64,000 nt of DNA. Origin: Bacteroidales bacterium UBA4345. Lineage in GTDB: Bacteria; Bacteroidota; Bacteroidia; Bacteroidales; Paludibacteraceae. Location of the stretch: positions 17,920 through 81,919 of the forward strand of contig DGTD01000100.1 in the NCBI GenBank assembly GCA_002396385.1, written 5' to 3'. Shown here piece by piece: positions 45,101 to 50,843 of the stretch (position 1 is the first letter of the stretch; each line of letters starts with the position of its first letter). The position numbers and the translations under genes were made by a program. The notes under the pieces are model-generated. The model had not been told where the DNA came from, did no database searches, and saw nothing but the letters and a program-made list of their open reading frames with translations.

Positions 45101-46879
45101 AGGATCACCTTCCTTCTTTGTTTTCAAATTGAAGGTCATATTCCAAACATCAGTCTTCTTCACCTCCTTAGGAACGACCACATTCTTAAAGGTGAAAACG
45201 AGTCGCGCAGATCTAAAATCAGCAGGATCAACAAAACGGTTCTTGTCGTTATGTTCATCAACAGCAATCAAATACTTGTTGATAGCCGTAAAGAGTTCTG
45301 GACGCTGGTTTTTATTAATAGCGCCATTGCAAAACTCAGAGAAAGGATAACAATACTCCGTAAAGACCCCAGTTCCAGATTCTTCGCCAGGTTTCACGCA
45401 AACTGAGTAATAACTACTAGAATTACTCTTCTTTACAATATCAGATAGGCATTTAGTCTCAATAGAGGTAATAGAATCGATATATTCAGAGATAGGCACC
45501 GTAATAACCAGATTAGCCATACCCTCTTTATTTTCACCAACTGCGAAATTTATGTCCGTTTTATATACAGTACCAGGTTCAACCGATTCAGGAGTTCTGG
45601 TATAAATCTGCGCTTGCGGAGTTTCAGGGGCGCCCGTAACAATGGCAACATTCGTTACAAAATGATGTTCATTAGCCGGTTTGATATATAGTGAAAAGGC
45701 ATCTGCCCCCCTTGCAAGTTTTTTAAATTTTCCTGGTTCTCCTGGGTCGATGGTAATTGCATGCAAGTCATATCCTGGAGAATACTGCCAAGACTTACCC
45801 ACATTGCACCCGTCTGTATCATATTCATAATCAATAGATGAAGAAAAATGATTAACAGTCATTTTTTGGTTCTTATCATTAAGATAAGTAATTTTAAAGA
45901 GATCATCATACAAGTCGAAGACAGCGCCACCCGTTCCGAAAAACAGCGCATCGTCATCTATTTTCTTCATACCACCAAACGCAGAATAAATAAGCGTGAT
46001 GGTATCGCACATTGAATAGTCAAAAGCCTCACCATCACCAGCACCCGACCATGCGAATTTAAACTGCGGATTAAGAGCTGGTTCCACATTACCTACAGTG
46101 TTCGAAATCTGCAATTTATCGTAATTATAGACTGCGATATTCCTCCTTGGTAATGACGGACTAGAATAAACTAAATCTAAAGACCAGCCAGACGCAGTTG
46201 GAGATTCCACATTACTCGTACCACTAGCCTCATTAATAACATCGAGAGAAGCGGCTATGTTTCCCACATAGATGCTGACCGGCTGCCCAGCTATGGCACT
46301 CAGATGTTTCTTGATGTATTTAGAGATATCGGCATGACACGAATAATAATCTTTTTCAGCGGTAAAGGCGTACTCATCTGCGTCAACTTTGTAGACAGGG
46401 CTGTCACCTATTTTAATGTACACTGTAGTTCTTTCGCTTAATAGAGAGGTTTTGTCAGAGGCAACACGTCCACCCCAGTTCAGTTGTCCCAATTCGATAT
46501 TCACATCACCACATGGCAAATCTTTAGGAATACAGAAATTGGCAAAACTGCTATTATAGATTTTCACACTACCGCCACCATCCACACTAACCGTGTTCTT
46601 CAGACCATCGGCCAAAACATACTCCAATGCCTTCTTTTCATCTGCCACGTTAGCAATATCCCCGTAATCAACCTTACCCGTAGACAAACGGGTATTCGCA
46701 TTACCAACAACGAGGCACGTTCCATTTATCATTTTTGAATAAACGGGATCCACATTGTGTGTGTCTATATCATCGGCTACTGCAGAGAACTTCAGCCCAG
46801 ACAGCAAATAGAAACAACTAAGTATGAGTAAACGAGATGATACAACACCCTTTTTTAAATAAACATCAAAAAACCGCAT
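33134..46879 (-). CDS. Giant multi-Ig-like surface protein with T9SS type-B C-terminal domain
   Basis: 4,581 residues. Signal peptide in the first 36 residues (SRLLILSCFYLLSGLKFS). An N-terminal region to about 640 has no recognised fold; a glycine-rich linker around 650 (NGGGGDGYGSGGGGG) follows. From about 690 to 4400 the protein is a chain of about 40 Ig-like CHU_C-associated units, each marked by a cysteine such as VELCQNTG or HLCEGE near its start. A five-unit block of 426 residues occurs three times in a row (about residues 2403-3680). Near 4456 lies a PKD-type YYWNFGDGDEG. The last 90 residues (IFDRIGNLIYEGVGWQGQKN to TGYITLVR) are a type-B T9SS sorting domain. The protein should be exported and held at the surface with the PorP/SprF partner encoded 5 bases downstream. 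An adhesive or filamentous role like SprB is inferred. Confidence 0.93.
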   Translation of the reverse strand: MRFFDVYLKKGVVSSRLLILSCFYLLSGLKFSAVADDIDTHNVDPVYSKMINGTCLVVGNANTRLSTGKVDYGDIANVADEKKALEYVLADGLKNTVSVDGGGSVKIYNSSFANFCIPKDLPCGDVNIELGQLNWGGRVASDKTSLLSERTTVYIKIGDSPVYKVDADEYAFTAEKDYYSCHADISKYIKKHLSAIAGQPVSIYVGNIAASLDVINEASGTSNVESPTASGWSLDLVYSSPSLPRRNIAVYNYDKLQISNTVGNVEPALNPQFKFAWSGAGDGEAFDYSMCDTITLIYSAFGGMKKIDDDALFFGTGGAVFDLYDDLFKITYLNDKNQKMTVNHFSSSIDYEYDTDGCNVGKSWQYSPGYDLHAITIDPGEPGKFKKLARGADAFSLYIKPANEHHFVTNVAIVTGAPETPQAQIYTRTPESVEPGTVYKTDINFAVGENKEGMANLVITVPISEYIDSITSIETKCLSDIVKKSNSSSYYSVCVKPGEESGTGVFTEYCYPFSEFCNGAINKNQRPELFTAINKYLIAVDEHNDKNRFVDPADFRSARLVFTFKNVVVPKEVKKTDVWNMTFNLKTKKEGDPVYFQTTYVNKRPSIAPEAELSLTTQESGEHSMFGNTLEDPNYWDNYRCMLNGGGGDGYGSGGGGGCVTLDGSQKSEKGVFVRQDSIRKPQVIVSTNSVCRPVPDSISFTICSPTVISINDLNYQLVSKKDFDIDSIARIDSCIWEERKRDSLIAFAQRHGVNKSRLEKLLSDVSGTTLDFAATAVQSYGCDNGEAAPQSYIDSVELILNAKIRPSRLFALYGAADTTKKYLSSASYVVSPPNYNVTYTVDGDTTLYLYYQSPWVDGNGDSCSKFIPVHFHKRQVPAPEVTYDSEILSNQDTVYLCLEGNLAPFSITKDRGEYDLYASLSKVEGSTLADLTDFRDVMLYNGFSKVYDWNATNSEKGAFSSAEPGLYRFAVRQQTLNCKSDSVVFFVSVADMKIENGPVIDDSQTDFCQALSTTDSITLKVNKTEDQKDYTVKWYNTRTTQAKAEFIGYGDEIKVRQDSAETFRYGATFYNNKCESDTSIITINVHPLPDTISPDTIPVCQRYHMTAADVLDVLKMKNGTTGLSSDKLMFYHYINQEGSTVDENVWTSINQDSVSLEKLLAGFDFESTCQENGARFLNFAVRAVSDKGCPGPGSLITIKINCFEETQPQFGFPGDSILYCMGSKGSADFDNFLSPDEKSKFAKHKWYWFDAAQDNHYKYFFGNTYYTTGENSAPVVDPSFVHSDLITVVRVDSNNCISLHDTFKVVVDTSINTYPIIADSVIPVADKRFTLTYCKGDYDQPAITIPAVGFPSADYRVEWYEKDDMNTTCNGIDSSGVVMQPSMVAGLEKADTTYYCVRQSTQMGCTGPWLTVQVVVYPDVSDQPTIGQIPEFCQGAIPVPATVNAVNPDPDAYIMTYYRVDTTHVDGAVVKDTVTVPNIVPNTENEGVTTYYASLRDKKTKCQSPLFEIPVRVNHKPGSVAYTGDPVVLYCADGSDVDLAKDLPAKVNANDYDTHLMWLPSNIISTANNAKVTVGIYQRDSVTGCLGDTTSLEVRVEKTFRYTPWGDRSFCWGETINVCDSINKRIRPINHYIDSTSIGYEVRRMVGKTAAKDALSCDVLAALGSKADRHKSDTTSYQITVLDSVSGCVAYDTVTIIFRGLPNAEPDKVGEYCEAFPTKLPTPDNNDYTYKWLRENGSESAETVTLDASEVFSLVEFDEFLCSDTFKVQVNVHSKPQAPSVSDLKLCQNGNEVVLPIVVTPDAEYSAENLQIQYFNHLGDSIPNKISTDTIAISGLKRVLTFKARQTDLLYGCYNEAEFKVELAKGLVLNAPDMKAVCQPDTVDLAKHVKTYLSENLESVNLPNLGGASFEYGRLMGGVVSGLTEAEAAELVYVEGRDSVTYIYTVTDASNTCSASDTLFVVINKQPATPLVEKGADTLFFCAGNEPFVIGAENRNAASVNSAIFWNGVSDVVPTDSVTVDIDVTEKSYSAYSRNLNTGCISVSDTVAVVVAKAIKVSPIAKNDTLELCAGEVFDVAAAATASFVFDEKRLSDISILASVNGVSTPLMGLSAVTSTTQDTIDYSFSAADALTGCEASNRLVLIYHKKPEVHIEAPDVVCQRSDVKLQAVGEDRAVSYAWYVADNKVVASTAAELVFQKAVEPVTFKLVETLNGTLCADSVSFNLDVVGTPNAFTDSSFVFCQQNAEELIRFARPTSDEVYRVEWSEDQTAVLSADASLPVDLSADTAYVLYARQLDEAKGLVCPSDWAKATVKVNKHIDVSLPDTFMCHPFEFNLALFAKNKKVESELGFQLAVDRVFQVAGMGAMQAVADSSAVVEGGKYQINYLDKNGCPSSAVTKLEFIDKPSTPVVDVVDPILLCQGADTFITVNKIAGNFLYHWLPVGGNDTITADTLQISAGLPTSASLQVWRQDAKYGCESDKVEFKYSVIEAIATNNIDVQHLCEGEALDLDSLGRLAFTFSDELEYAYYKPDGSPMLMTNAVGDEGTYTVTARSASSGCVAKNKLTIDVHDNPVLAYKGDTVLCENDTFNLVAFTKEDMPDPVYKWTVGANAVTDSRLSFVATVETPHQVLEQTAVLEGTYVISNSKKCVTERNVALKTNPAPDPLLSDTVELCQNTGVVNLPVPYEQGAYDLKIIRGSDTIPEISINTDVVASYAYNILQVNRLTRCKSPMVPVYANVHVAISLDLDDAVYVCEPETYDLLTAAADKALANNAYVQEMKQLSIVSVVSAGSEVDNAGKLDKSGTYVVTVADQYNCQAHDQIAVNFVAKPSTPVVDAASPILLCQGADTFITVKPVVGNYVYHWLPKGTIDTVTTDSFVVVAKYASASDQLINVWRQDADHGCESEKAEVSYRVVDSITTNLIDVQHLCEGETLDLDSLGRLAFNFNDDLTYAYSKADGSPMLMTNAVGSEGSYIVTANNSTSGCSAKAVLTIDVHDNPVLAYKGDTVLCENDTFNLVAFTKDDMPDPVYKWTVGENAVTDGRLTFVAAVQTPHQPLEQTAVLEGTYVITNSKKCVTERNVALKTNPAPDPLLSDTVELCQNTGVVKLPVPYEQGTYDLKIIYGTDTVPEISINTADVANYAYNILQVTRLTKCKSPMVPVYANVHSAISLDLADEVYVCEPETYNLLSVATDSAHSNNGAIAEVKQLAILSVVSAGTEINNADNLDQSGTYVVTIADQYNCQAHDQIAVNFVAKPSIPEVDAASPILLCQGADTFITVKPVVGNYVYHWLPKGTIDTVTTDSYAVIAKFASASDQLINVWRQDADHGCESEKAEFSYRVVDSITTNLIDVQHLCEGETLDLDSLGRLAFNFNDDLTYAFSKSDGSPMLLTNAIGAEGSYIVTANNAASGCSAKNVLTIDVHENPVLLCKGDTVLCESDTFNLVAFTNEEMPDPVYKWTVDDKSVTDSRLSFLAAVQTPHQALEQTAVLEGTYVITNTKKCVTVRDVALKTNPAPDPLLSDTADLCQNTGEVTLPVTYDQAVYDLNIKLAGDSVPSIVVNTDDVENYVYTILQKNRLTKCKSAEVLFYVNVHPAISLKLPEIPAICQPAVVDFATVVNKATAESNKSVPENKKINTVAYYFNGVEFEDASALDQSGEYRAVIEDQYGCQASDQVYVSVGLQPEMVKADTGFCQSTGDRLLAGNGTSSNYALQWLALATAYPDSVYSDSLMVSTVASGEYSYLMRQVDRTTGCPSEVAPVTVTIYPALSVSLRDTMLCYGETFDFVGYAASQVKGGTNPVLNSYARTVAVSPLSYEAVAQRGDFYAVYTDDHACTISDTMTVDFAPEIKVSISSNGPVCEGDTLHLEATGADFYAWNNMGATSGSFDIVTSEDGSFTVPLKAGIRVDKLTCELDSVIDYVVKVVPDLIPVADTAVVYCQGTVVEPLMLTPSLDGAKVLWYSPADNYASAAQNGTLVPSSQNAGTSVYRFRQQLDGCMTDAQEVPVEIQPAITELPGTSDTAYCLNEATVPLLAKVDNPLYDVVWTNADGDTLPLGYKPSSSEAGIQLFQARLHYRACYGKPVPERVTVSLPYGEKPDVDPSVIFCQNTGDYTLQANSIPSGARLNWYTTIGGVRYDSIVVPTAEGQVQWTSNSYYVTQSVIDGCESDPVEVVVDIKPSSENKVMAVDTCVNIPVKISSVFNRNGVTDVLDTLWRLDGGVKDRVENTANIGFTGTYYAATHNEWGCKALQTVNVRMLQVEDFTYSTIKTMYCFDDTVSLAAASSNSTFEWYNPVNGENSFSDSYTFRLQGPQQIQLVARVMSMPACTQTINYEFNTHPFIEPVVDGKTQICVGSQVQLSTSNVFNAEWAVFDSVASGDNFAFYPDQSCLVKLSGVDKNNCPVSKNFEISAAKVPNPVLEVVPSIHSQFYHLNRDTFDVKLNVLLEDNYDEGLTYYWNFGDGDEGVGSMSEYHEYDSARVRLTKPIPVSILVSHEYGCSGKAVKLLLVDPDFYVPNTMAAGETFMPSYELQIFDRIGNLIYEGVGWQGQKNNGDEAFADTYFYAINYYVDGDKKVKTGYITLVR
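35840..37117 (-). repeat. Tandem 1,278-bp coding repeat, copy 3 (C-terminal)
   Basis: Encodes 426 residues starting AKPSIPEVDAASPILLCQ, that is five Ig-like units. It is close to copy 2 over the first four units; the fifth (AISLKLPEIPAICQP) has diverged. The period is exactly 426 codons by matching anchor codons at both ends. Confidence 0.85.
37118..38395 (-). repeat. Tandem 1,278-bp coding repeat, copy 2
   Basis: 426 residues beginning KPSTPVVDAASPILLCQGAD, followed by the same five units in the same order as copies 1 and 3. Long stretches of DNA are almost identical to copy 3 (for example around the VDSITTNLIDVQHLCEGE segment). Confidence 0.88.
38396..39673 (-). repeat. Tandem 1,278-bp coding repeat, copy 1 (N-terminal)
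   Basis: 426 residues beginning KPSTPVVDVVDPILLCQGAD. The first unit is the most diverged (KIAGNFLYHWLPVGGND against VVGNYVYHWLPKGTID in copies 2 and 3), whereas units three to five are nearly identical to copy 2. Confidence 0.85.
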
Positions 46880-47146
46880 TATTCGAATATGTTTAAGTGC
46901 CCTAAAGGCTCATTTTAGGTTGACAATTCAAAAAACTTCCGAGGAAGTATTCATATAAATTATGCAATAACCGTACCAAAGCAAAAGATGCGACACACGA
47001 AAAGACTAACAATCTGCATTTTCCCAACATTAAAGAAAACACTCAGGCAAAAACCACCACGCCACTTTCCGAAGACTCCATACGGCCGGAGAAGAACGAC
47101 TTGGCGATGAAAATCCACTTTTTTTTGAAAAAATCGTCAAGAGGTC
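46880..47146. other. Region between the giant gene and tRNA-Gln
   Basis: About 270 bases with no gene. No convincing -7 element could be found for the giant gene on the minus strand. A small palindrome, ACTTCC-GA-GGAAGT, lies about 60 bases upstream of its ATG. Confidence 0.45.
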
Positions 47147-47176
47147 TTGCAAAGTGACGAAAAAGCATTAACTTTG
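47147..47176 (+). promoter_or_regulatory. Promoter of tRNA-Gln
   Basis: TTGC (47147-47150) and TAACTTTG (47169-47176) separated by 18 bases, a good -33/-7 pair, 40 bases before the tRNA. Confidence 0.7.
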
Positions 47177-47215
47177 CATCGCAATCGGGGAGAACAGCCC
47201 CACGCAAACATAAAT

Positions 47216-47286
47216 TGTTCCTTGGTGTAATGGTAGCACATCAGTTTCTGGCACTGCTTGTCAGGGTTCGAATCCTTGAGGAACAA
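47216..47286 (+). tRNA. tRNA-Gln, anticodon CTG
   Basis: 71 bases. The acceptor TGTTCCT pairs with AGGAACA; the anticodon loop TTCTGGC gives CTG; the T arm is CAGGG-TTCGAAT-CCTTG with one G-U pair; the discriminator is A. CCA is not encoded. The first anticodon-stem pair is a mismatch (T-C). It reads CAG. Promoter and terminator are both adjacent. Confidence 0.92.
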
Positions 47287-47292
47287 CTAAAG

Positions 47293-47321
47293 AATCCGCA
47301 AAGAAGTTTGCGGATTTTTTT
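47293..47321 (+). terminator. Terminator of tRNA-Gln
   Basis: Perfect ten-bp stem AATCCGCAAA / TTTGCGGATT with a GAAG loop, followed by a run of T. Confidence 0.88.
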
Positions 47322-47382
47322 ATAAATACACAACAATAATTTCTATCCATTAGTTGAAGAAAAAGCAAAAGAATTAAAACAA

Positions 47383-48459
47383 ATGAAAAGCCACCTATTT
47401 GCAACTGCCATCACCTTTTCCGCACTGTTTTGCACAAACGCCACAGGGCAAGTAATTGAATACGGACAAGACAACCAGTTTCTGCTTGCACAGAACCGGG
47501 GAAGCGGCAGCACACGCGGCTCGGTGTCGGGCAGCACACCTTCTGACGGACGCTCGACCCGTTCGACCGGCAACAGCTCAACAGGAAGCGCTCCAAGTTA
47601 CAGCGGGGCAACTGGCAGAGGCCGTTTGCAGGAATCGACCCAACGCGGTTCTGATAGTCGAGGGACAAATCCCAACGCAAGCAATGAACCTAACACAAGC
47701 AAAGAAGAGGCGACACCCTATAAAAGACATGACCAGGTTAGGAACAACCGCCATCACTATGACCGTAGGAATCACCACCGACACGGTTCCCGCCCCCCAC
47801 GCGAGGAGGTTGTGGTGGTCACCGAGACACAAAGTTATGTGTCAAATGCATCTTATGAAAGCGAAGAGCTTCCTATCGTTATGGGAGAAGTATATGGCGG
47901 AGGCAGCCTTTCCAGTTTGGGCGACAACGACATGCACTTAGGTTTCACGGCAGGAGCAAGAGCCGAATTCGGGCGGCGCAGAGGTGGTTACTATGCAAGC
48001 ATTGGAGCCCGATACAGCAAACAGAACTTCAGCGTGGCTTATGGTAACGATTATTTTCCGAACGACAAGTCGGAAGTGGAAGCTACACACTTACAGATAC
48101 CAACGACCCTCTTCGGATACAGGGGATGTTTTGAAACTGACGTTTTTTGCGGAGCTGGTGTAGGTCTGACATACCAGCGCGGGTTGGGAGGCAAGACTCT
48201 GAGCAAATATCACGACGAATATGAATTCGAGTTCCACAAAGAGAACAAAAACACATACGGCGGCGGACTTATGAGCAAGAATGACCTACACGGTAGAGTT
48301 GAGCTCTATTTATGCTATAAACACATCACTGCCACATTAGAGGCTTCATTCGGTATAATCAACCACAACCATTTTCCGAACGACTACATCAACTGGGAAT
48401 GCTCGCGAAACCTACAAGCCAACAGCTACCTGTTGACCTTAGGTTATAGAATATACTAA
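47383..48459 (+). CDS. Secreted outer-membrane barrel-like protein with low-complexity N-terminal region
   Basis: 358 residues. Signal peptide MKSHLFATAITFSALFCTNATG. Residues 30-145 are Ser/Gly/Thr/Arg/Asn-rich and then His/Arg-rich (NNRHHYDRRNHHRHGSRPPR), probably disordered. From about 155 the chain turns into regular strands (EVYGGGSLSSLGD, LGFTAGARAEFG, YYASIGARYSKQ, VFCGAGVGLTYQ) ending SYLLTLGYRIY with an aromatic terminus, as in outer-membrane barrels. The basic, His-rich stretch could interact with metals or negatively charged surface polymers; this is only a guess. No promoter is obvious; it follows the tRNA-Gln terminator. Confidence 0.72.
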   Translation: MKSHLFATAITFSALFCTNATGQVIEYGQDNQFLLAQNRGSGSTRGSVSGSTPSDGRSTRSTGNSSTGSAPSYSGATGRGRLQESTQRGSDSRGTNPNASNEPNTSKEEATPYKRHDQVRNNRHHYDRRNHHRHGSRPPREEVVVVTETQSYVSNASYESEELPIVMGEVYGGGSLSSLGDNDMHLGFTAGARAEFGRRRGGYYASIGARYSKQNFSVAYGNDYFPNDKSEVEATHLQIPTTLFGYRGCFETDVFCGAGVGLTYQRGLGGKTLSKYHDEYEFEFHKENKNTYGGGLMSKNDLHGRVELYLCYKHITATLEASFGIINHNHFPNDYINWECSRNLQANSYLLTLGYRIY

Positions 48460-48538
48460 TATGGAGCAGGCTCTGAGGTTGAAGCCAGAGAAGTGAAGTC
48501 CCTTTCTTCCAAGGAAAGGCCTGCACAGAGCGTTCGGC

Positions 48539-49096
48539 CTACTGGTAAATATCGTCGACCACCCTATGGGGAGACGTTTTCGAGAACTTAAACGAGCCCG
48601 TACTTCCGTTAACAGAACTGTACTCGCCAGAAAAACGGCGTTTGCGGCGGTGCCTGGTTCCGACCAGACGCCCCACTTTTTGCGATTGGGAATATTCGGT
48701 CAGCAAGATATTGCCATCATCGTCTAAAGAGCCGCTCACATTCGTCTTTTTCCCCGAATCTATACGTTTGACAAATCCAGAGACTTGTTTACCTTGAAAC
48801 AACAATCGGACATTCACCTCGTCATCGACAATACGTCCATCGTAATAAAAGGTCTCGGCATCAGTCTGACTGGCCTTTGAGTTAGGCCGATGCCTTTCGC
48901 CATTTTTTCCGTCAGAAGTAAAACGTTCACTTTTGGCGGACTTTTTTATGCCTTTACCTTTTCTCGGTCCTTCTAGCGACTGAGTTTCCGCAACTCCGTC
49001 AGTTTTGTCGCTACGGCTACCCCCGCACGCGACAAGCGAGCCTGTCGAAACCAGCAGACAAAAGCTTAAAACATTTGAAAATCCTCGAATCAGCAT
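48539..49096 (-). CDS. Putative lipoprotein of unknown function
   Basis: 185 residues. Lipoprotein signal ending in the lipobox LVAC, with glycines after the cysteine (CGGSRSDK). A Lys/Ser-rich stretch, probably disordered, occupies about 30-80. The C-terminal 100 residues are beta-rich (FYYDGRIVDDEVNVRLLF, KTNVSGSLDDDGNILLTEYS, FSGEYSSVNGSTGSFKFSK), resembling a small lipocalin-like or barrel domain. No family is recognised. A -7 element lies 50 bases upstream. It converges with the 47383-48459 gene. Confidence 0.65.
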   Translation of the reverse strand: MLIRGFSNVLSFCLLVSTGSLVACGGSRSDKTDGVAETQSLEGPRKGKGIKKSAKSERFTSDGKNGERHRPNSKASQTDAETFYYDGRIVDDEVNVRLLFQGKQVSGFVKRIDSGKKTNVSGSLDDDGNILLTEYSQSQKVGRLVGTRHRRKRRFSGEYSSVNGSTGSFKFSKTSPHRVVDDIYQ

Positions 49097-49146
49097 TTCT
49101 GTAAAATTTTAGAATTAATTCAAACAAAGAATAACAGTAGTACAAA

Positions 49147-49154
49147 CAAAAATA
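49147..49154 (-). promoter_or_regulatory. -7 element of the 48539-49096 lipoprotein gene
   Basis: TATTTTTG on the minus strand, 50 bases before the ATG, in AT-rich sequence. Confidence 0.4.
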
Positions 49155-49291
49155 CTTATTTTTTTGAATCTTGAAAAATGACGTTGAACAATCCACGAAG
49201 AACACGCATTATTGACGTTGTCTAACGACGAAATAACGGCATTAGCCAGCACATAACGCCATTAAAGCGAGGGCTATATTCAGAAAAAGAC

Positions 49292-49299
49292 TATTTTTG
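49292..49299 (+). promoter_or_regulatory. -7 element of the C_GCAxxG_C_C operon
   Basis: TATTTTTG, 36 bases before the ATG at 49336. Confidence 0.5.
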
Positions 49300-49335
49300 C
49301 ATTAACGAAAAAGAGAAACACATAAGTCTTACTTT

Positions 49336-49821
49336 ATGAAACCAGAATTAGAGCAACGGATTCAGGAATCGGTAGAATGCTTTATGCAAGGTTATGGCTG
49401 CTGCCAGAGTGTGGTGGCCGCCTTTGCAAGCCTATACGGTTTAGACGATCTAACAGCCAAACGTATCGCAGCAGGTTTTGGCGGCGGTGTAGGCAGAATG
49501 CGCATGATGTGCGGTGCCGTGTCGGGTATGGTTACTCTGGCAGGGCTAGACTGCGGACACACCGAAGGTTCCGACAAGGAAGGCAAAGCCGCCTGCTACA
49601 AAGTGGTACAAGATTTGCTGGCAAAATTTAAGGAACGCAACGGGTCGATCATCTGCGCTGAGTTGCTCGACATGAGCGGATGCAAGGCCGCAACCGACAC
49701 GCATGTACCCGACGAACGTAACGCCGAATACTACAAAAAGCGACCATGTGCCAAGAAGGTTGAAAGTGCAGCCCGTGTGTTTGCCGAATATCTGGAACAG
49801 AAAAAGAATAAAAAAATATAA
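49336..49821 (+). CDS. C_GCAxxG_C_C family (redox-type) protein
   Basis: 161 residues. It shows the family pattern: GYGCCQSVV, then GFGGGVGRMRMMCGAVSGM, a later CG in LDCGH, and cysteines in CAELLDMSGC and RPCAKKV. These proteins are thought to be redox-active or metal-binding but their substrates are unknown. No signal peptide, so it is cytosolic. It is followed after four bases by the YD-repeat-like secreted protein and then a CbxX-type ATPase. Confidence 0.88.
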   Translation: MKPELEQRIQESVECFMQGYGCCQSVVAAFASLYGLDDLTAKRIAAGFGGGVGRMRMMCGAVSGMVTLAGLDCGHTEGSDKEGKAACYKVVQDLLAKFKERNGSIICAELLDMSGCKAATDTHVPDERNAEYYKKRPCAKKVESAARVFAEYLEQKKNKKI

Positions 49822-49825
49822 GACA

Positions 49826-50836
49826 ATGATTTGCAAAAACATATACGCCTTTATCATCGGCTGTGCCTGCTTGTCGGCCACTGCCACTGCGGCTACCGCT
49901 TGGGAAACATTGGGGCTTAATGGCAACGTAATGACATACAGCCGTTTGAAAAAAGGAGCAAACGGATTGGAACTCACCCACAAATACACTTTCGACAAGA
50001 ATGGACTGCTCTTAAATGTGGAAGATAAAACAAAAGGCGAAAACATCAGCTACAAGTACAACGCCGAAGGCGAAGAGGTGCTGCGCATCATTACCGATGC
50101 CGAGGGACTGCTAAAAGACAGCGCAGTCACCACCTACAACTACAACAAGAAAAAGAAACACATCACGACCAAGTTCTACGATGAAACGAAAAAACTAGTG
50201 AAAGCCGACGACAAATGGTTCGACGAGGACAAACGCATGATTAAGCACCGCGAAATTGTAATCGGTCAAGAAGGTATTCTGCACGGCTACCACTATGCAG
50301 ACGACGGAGAAAAAGAAATCATCACCCGCTTCTATGACGACGAGCCAGACGGAAGTTTGGAAAAGACCTACGACGCAAAGCACAACTTCATACTTGAGGT
50401 TGACCTCGACGAGAAAAGAAGACCCATATCGAGAACCACTAGAACCTTCAACAAGAAGGGCATAAAGACCAGCGAGACGGTGGAAACGTTCTGTCTGGCG
50501 GTGTTTAACGGCAAGACCACCAGGCAATACGACAAGAAAGGGCTGCTGGTCAAGGAGGAAATCTTCGACAAGAACAACCAGCTGAAAATAGGCCGGAGCC
50601 TTGTCTATGACAAAAAAGGGCACCTGCTGGAAGAAAACTATACCGACGGCAGGAAGACCACATATGCCTACGACAAGGAAGGACACCTGACAGAAAAGAC
50701 GGACAACAGCGCCGACGGGAAAGCACACATCCAGCAATTTAGCTACGACTCGCTCGGAAACATGACCAGACACACAAACGGGAACGAAGAAACCGAGTTC
50801 CAATACGTATACTTTATAACGGAAAAGTCTAAATAG
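49826..50836 (+). CDS. Secreted YD-repeat-like protein
   Basis: 336 residues from the ATG at 49826. Signal peptide MICKNIYAFIIGCACLSATA, cut near TAA. The body is a series of about 20-residue repeats with a Tyr-Asp core (HKYTFDKNGLLLNVEDK, RQYDKKGLLVKEEIFDKN, YAYDKEGHLTEKTDN, FSYDSLGNMTRHTNG), as in RHS/YD-repeat wraps and MORN-like beta-strips. No toxin or peptidase domain is attached. It is the middle gene of a tight cluster (gaps of 4 and 7 bases). Role unknown; surface or periplasmic binding is plausible. Confidence 0.78.
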   Translation: MICKNIYAFIIGCACLSATATAATAWETLGLNGNVMTYSRLKKGANGLELTHKYTFDKNGLLLNVEDKTKGENISYKYNAEGEEVLRIITDAEGLLKDSAVTTYNYNKKKKHITTKFYDETKKLVKADDKWFDEDKRMIKHREIVIGQEGILHGYHYADDGEKEIITRFYDDEPDGSLEKTYDAKHNFILEVDLDEKRRPISRTTRTFNKKGIKTSETVETFCLAVFNGKTTRQYDKKGLLVKEEIFDKNNQLKIGRSLVYDKKGHLLEENYTDGRKTTYAYDKEGHLTEKTDNSADGKAHIQQFSYDSLGNMTRHTNGNEETEFQYVYFITEKSK

Positions 50837-50843
50837 CAAGATT

